Positions 30,008 to 32,548 of a DNA stretch of 32,548 nt are shown here, piece after piece; position 1 is the stretch's first letter, and every line of letters starts with the position of its first letter. The notes beneath the pieces were generated by a model. That model searched no databases, had not been told where the DNA came from, and was given only the letters and a program-made list of their open reading frames with translations. This DNA comes from Arcobacteraceae bacterium. GTDB taxonomy: Bacteria > Campylobacterota > Campylobacteria > Campylobacterales > Arcobacteraceae. Position numbers and translations under genes: made by a program. The stretch spans positions 1 through 32,548 of the forward strand of contig JAOZTH010000007.1 of assembly GCA_029939245.1 (NCBI GenBank), in the 5' to 3' direction.

Positions 30008-30296
30008 AGATAAAGACAAAGACAAAATTTTATTGATAGCCGAAAAAATATTTATATACTTACCTAGCTTGTGGGCTTATGGAAGTCGTGTAAATGGAGA
30101 TGCTCATGATATGAGCGATTTGGATTTGGTTGTTGTCTCCAAAGAAGATCAAAAAATAGACACAGAAGAGCTTGTGAGATTTAAAAATTCTCTAAACGAT
30201 TCAAACATACCTATCTTGATACAAGTTGTAGATTGGGATAAAATACCAAAAAAATTTCATCAAAATATTTTAGCCAACTATAAAAAACTGTTGTGA
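29997..30296 (+). CDS. mntA: Minimal nucleotidyltransferase antitoxin-like protein (MntA family)
   Basis: 99 aa; GSRVNGDAHDMSDLDL at 30081-30125 matches GS-X10-D-X-D; 11-nt overlap with hepT. Confidence 0.87.
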   Translation: MILRDKDKDKILLIAEKIFIYLPSLWAYGSRVNGDAHDMSDLDLVVVSKEDQKIDTEELVRFKNSLNDSNIPILIQVVDWDKIPKKFHQNILANYKKLL

Positions 30297-31252
30297 AGCA
30301 TATAATAGTAAACAATTTTGGGCTTTTTCTGGGGCTAAAGTCCCATAGACTTACGATAAAACAAGATGGCAAGATAGTCAGTGAAACAGCACTTAATCGT
30401 ATCAAAACCATCCAAGTATTATCCAAAGGTATATCTCTATCTAGCGACTTGATAAACTCTTGCTCTCAAAGAGGGATCAAGATATTTTTCAACACTTTCA
30501 ACTCTTTTAGTGCTGTGCATTCACTATATGAACATAAGTCAGTGATGGTGAGGAAAAATCAGTTTGATATATGTAGTAGCCATAGAGGGCTAGAGCTAGC
30601 AAGACAGCTAATAGTAGGCAAGCTCAAAAACCAAAGAGCTACTATGTTATATAGCACTAGAGGAAAAACAGACGACAAAAAATCACAAACCATAAAACTA
30701 TTTGACAGCTTGATAACGAAGCTTAAAAATACTACAGATATATCGACAGAGTTTATATTGGGCATAGAGGGAGTGGGAGCAAACCATTATTTTGATCTTA
30801 TCAAATACTATGAATTGTTTCCAGAAAGCTTCAAATACCGCACCAAAAGACACAGCGAAGAGATCACAAACATAGCTTTGAACTACGGCTATGCCATATT
30901 GTTTAACTTTATCTACAAGTCATGTATCAATGCTGGACTGGAGCCATACTTTGGAGTGCTTCATACACCCAAAAGTGCCAAACCATCGCTGGTGCTAGAC
31001 ATCATGGAGGAGTATAGAAGCTTCGTAGTAGATAGAAATATCATCAAGATGAGAGCTAAACTATCAAGTGCAAAAGAGTTTGACAAAGTCAAAAAAGATG
31101 TAGCTAGCGCTATCCTATCTACACTTGGCAAAAGATACATATACAACCACAACAAGCTCACATTGGAAAGCATAATCCAACGACAAGTGTATAAAATATC
31201 TGGATATTTTTGTAGCAAAAACCGATACAAATCGTATATTTTTAGGTGGTAG
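30293..31252 (+). CDS. cas1: CRISPR-associated integrase Cas1
   Basis: FILGIEGVGANHYF, FGVLHTPKSAKPSLVLDIMEEYR active-site pattern (Glu, His, Asp/Glu); GTG start overlapping the mntA stop (GTGA). Confidence 0.95.
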   Translation: MKHIIVNNFGLFLGLKSHRLTIKQDGKIVSETALNRIKTIQVLSKGISLSSDLINSCSQRGIKIFFNTFNSFSAVHSLYEHKSVMVRKNQFDICSSHRGLELARQLIVGKLKNQRATMLYSTRGKTDDKKSQTIKLFDSLITKLKNTTDISTEFILGIEGVGANHYFDLIKYYELFPESFKYRTKRHSEEITNIALNYGYAILFNFIYKSCINAGLEPYFGVLHTPKSAKPSLVLDIMEEYRSFVVDRNIIKMRAKLSSAKEFDKVKKDVASAILSTLGKRYIYNHNKLTLESIIQRQVYKISGYFCSKNRYKSYIFRW

Positions 31253-31253
31253 T

Positions 31254-31541
31254 ATGTATAGTCAAATCATAGTCAGCTACGATATTAGCGACACCAAAAA
31301 ACGAACCAAATTTTTCGAAGAACTCAAAGATGTAGGACTTGTATCGATACAAAAGTCAGTGATGTGGGGATATGTGCTAGTAAGCGAAAAAAGAGTTATC
31401 AAACAACTGTTTAAAAAATACTGTGATATCATGACCGACAAGGCACTGCTGGTCAATGTGACACTGGACAAAGACCTAAACGATAGCTTCGGATACGATG
31501 AAGAGGACTTCAAGCACCCAGAAAGTTTTGAGATAATATAA
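31254..31541 (+). CDS. cas2: CRISPR-associated protein Cas2
   Basis: 95 aa; IIVSYDISDTKKRTKFFEELKDVGLVSIQKSVMWGYV. Confidence 0.93.
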   Translation: MYSQIIVSYDISDTKKRTKFFEELKDVGLVSIQKSVMWGYVLVSEKRVIKQLFKKYCDIMTDKALLVNVTLDKDLNDSFGYDEEDFKHPESFEII

Positions 31542-31542
31542 A

Positions 31543-32115
31543 ATGATACCTATAAACCTCATCAGACAATATCATTTTTGTCCTAGGATAGTGTATTTTA
31601 GCCTACTTACAAATATCAAGCCCATATATCCTAGACATGTAGCTTTGGGAGTAGAGTATCACAAGCTACAAGAAAAACTGTCAAAAAACAGAAAGTTCAA
31701 AAAACTTGATATCAAGTTCAACGAGGTTGTGCTAGACAAATATATAGAAAATGAGAAGCTAAATATATGTGGCATAGTAGATATAGCTTTGATATCACCA
31801 GACGAGATAGTGCCTGTAGAGTTCAAAGATATTTTGAGCAAAAAACCCACATATTCTCATATATTACAACTATATGGATATGGGTTGCTTTTGAGTTTAA
31901 AATACGACAAAAAGTTCCACCAAGCATACATAAGCTATAGCAATAATATGAAGCTACACAAGATAACTATAACTACGGATATGAAAGATGATTTTGACAA
32001 AACTATCAAAAATATACAAAATATCATAGATAATGATGTTCTACCACACAGCAGTGCAGGTAGTAGCAAATGCTCTCAATGTGAATACATAAACTATTGT
32101 GATGATAGGTTTTGA
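31543..32115 (+). CDS. cas4: CRISPR-associated exonuclease Cas4
   Basis: QYHFCPRIVYFS, GIVDIALISPDEIVPVEFKD, CSQCEYINYC iron-sulfur Cys motif. Confidence 0.93.
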   Translation: MIPINLIRQYHFCPRIVYFSLLTNIKPIYPRHVALGVEYHKLQEKLSKNRKFKKLDIKFNEVVLDKYIENEKLNICGIVDIALISPDEIVPVEFKDILSKKPTYSHILQLYGYGLLLSLKYDKKFHQAYISYSNNMKLHKITITTDMKDDFDKTIKNIQNIIDNDVLPHSSAGSSKCSQCEYINYCDDRF

Positions 32116-32130
32116 AAAACCTATCAAAAG

Positions 32131-32202
32131 TGACGGATGGGTATGGTATGGCGACAAGTCGCCAGTGACCAGATGACCCACTTCATTTGTATTTATCCGT
32201 CA
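32131..32202 (+). other. Structured element between cas4 and tracrRNA; candidate small RNA or regulatory structure
   Basis: Outer arms tgacggat (32131-32138) / atccgtca (32195-32202); nested gggt/accc, tggt/acca and tggcgac-aa-gtcgcca (32149-32164). Confidence 0.5.
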
Positions 32203-32203
32203 T

Positions 32204-32209
32204 TATGAT
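32204..32209 (+). promoter_or_regulatory. Candidate -10 element TATGAT for tracrRNA
   Basis: tatgat about 16 nt before the anti-repeat; would place the start near 32216; no convincing -35. Confidence 0.4.
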
Positions 32210-32215
32210 TTCAAT

Positions 32216-32339
32216 CAGTGGTAATGTTTCGATATAATGTGCCACTTTTCCACAAATGTGGTCTATTTTAACATAATTTCCTTAAACGAAAAAAATATTT
32301 AAATAAAACCTCACAAAGCCTATATCTATAGGCTTTTTT
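32216..32339 (+). ncRNA. tracrRNA (start estimated)
   Basis: gtttcgatataatgtgccac at 32226-32245 is the exact reverse complement of repeat nt 1-20; hairpin ccacaaatgtgg at 32250-32261; ends at an intrinsic terminator. Confidence 0.85.
32315..32339 (+). terminator. Rho-independent terminator of tracrRNA
   Basis: aaagcctata-tc-tataggcttt followed by T residues. Confidence 0.85.
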
Positions 32340-32345
32340 GTCGCG

Positions 32346-32548
32346 GTGGCACATTATATCGAAACAAAACTTAATTTGAAACTTTTGTCTCTTTTTGGTA
32401 GGCTTGATACCCCTGTGTGGCACATTATATCGAAACAAAACTTAATTTGAAACTCTAGCTGTGATATATATTTATCCACTTCGTTTTTTGTGGCACATTA
32501 TATCGAAACAAAACTTAATTTGAAACTATAGAAGGACTCCTCATGTTT
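32346..32548 (+). CRISPR. Type II CRISPR array, three 37-nt repeats visible, truncated by the window end
   Basis: gtggcacattatatcgaaacaaaacttaatttgaaac identical at 32346-32382, 32417-32453 and 32490-32526; spacers of 34 nt and 36 nt, third truncated. Confidence 0.97.

Noticed and set aside
32104-32125. Hairpin gataggttt-tgaa-aaacctatc overlapping the cas4 stop codon as an intrinsic terminator
   Set aside because: 9-bp stem is real, but no T-tract follows on the plus strand; may only be an mRNA 3' structure
32116-32225. Direct homologue of F. novicida scaRNA with a degenerate repeat
   Set aside because: No convincing degenerate CRISPR repeat beyond a 6-nt tttcaa block; kept only as a structured element

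Overview
AT-rich window, probably from a Campylobacterota (epsilonproteobacterial) genome, inferred from gene content and codon style only. Most of it is compact housekeeping DNA: a type-4 uracil-DNA glycosylase, radA, a methyltransferase, a YkgJ-like protein, a TPR protein, trpC, tilS, aroK, hisD, proA, an atypical HP1021-like response regulator, pgpA, purE, two tRNA-Leu genes, a NifU-like protein, murE, nnr, a queD-like gene, a low-MW phosphatase/ArsC and pxpA. A 5.6-kb gene for a giant cadherin-repeat lipoprotein, paired with a beta-barrel outer-membrane protein gene, is the main accessory surface locus. The last ~7.3 kb is a type II-B-like CRISPR-Cas locus: cas9 (1458 aa), cas1, cas2, cas4, a tracrRNA and an array with 37-nt repeats that runs off the window. 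Its most notable feature is a HEPN/MNT pair (HepT/MntA type, both active motifs intact) spliced between cas9 and cas1 with overlapping or abutting reading frames. The cas4-to-array interval also contains a strongly self-complementary ~72-nt element upstream of a tracrRNA whose anti-repeat is a perfect 20-nt match. The CRISPR repeat carries a TATAAT hexamer on its antisense strand.
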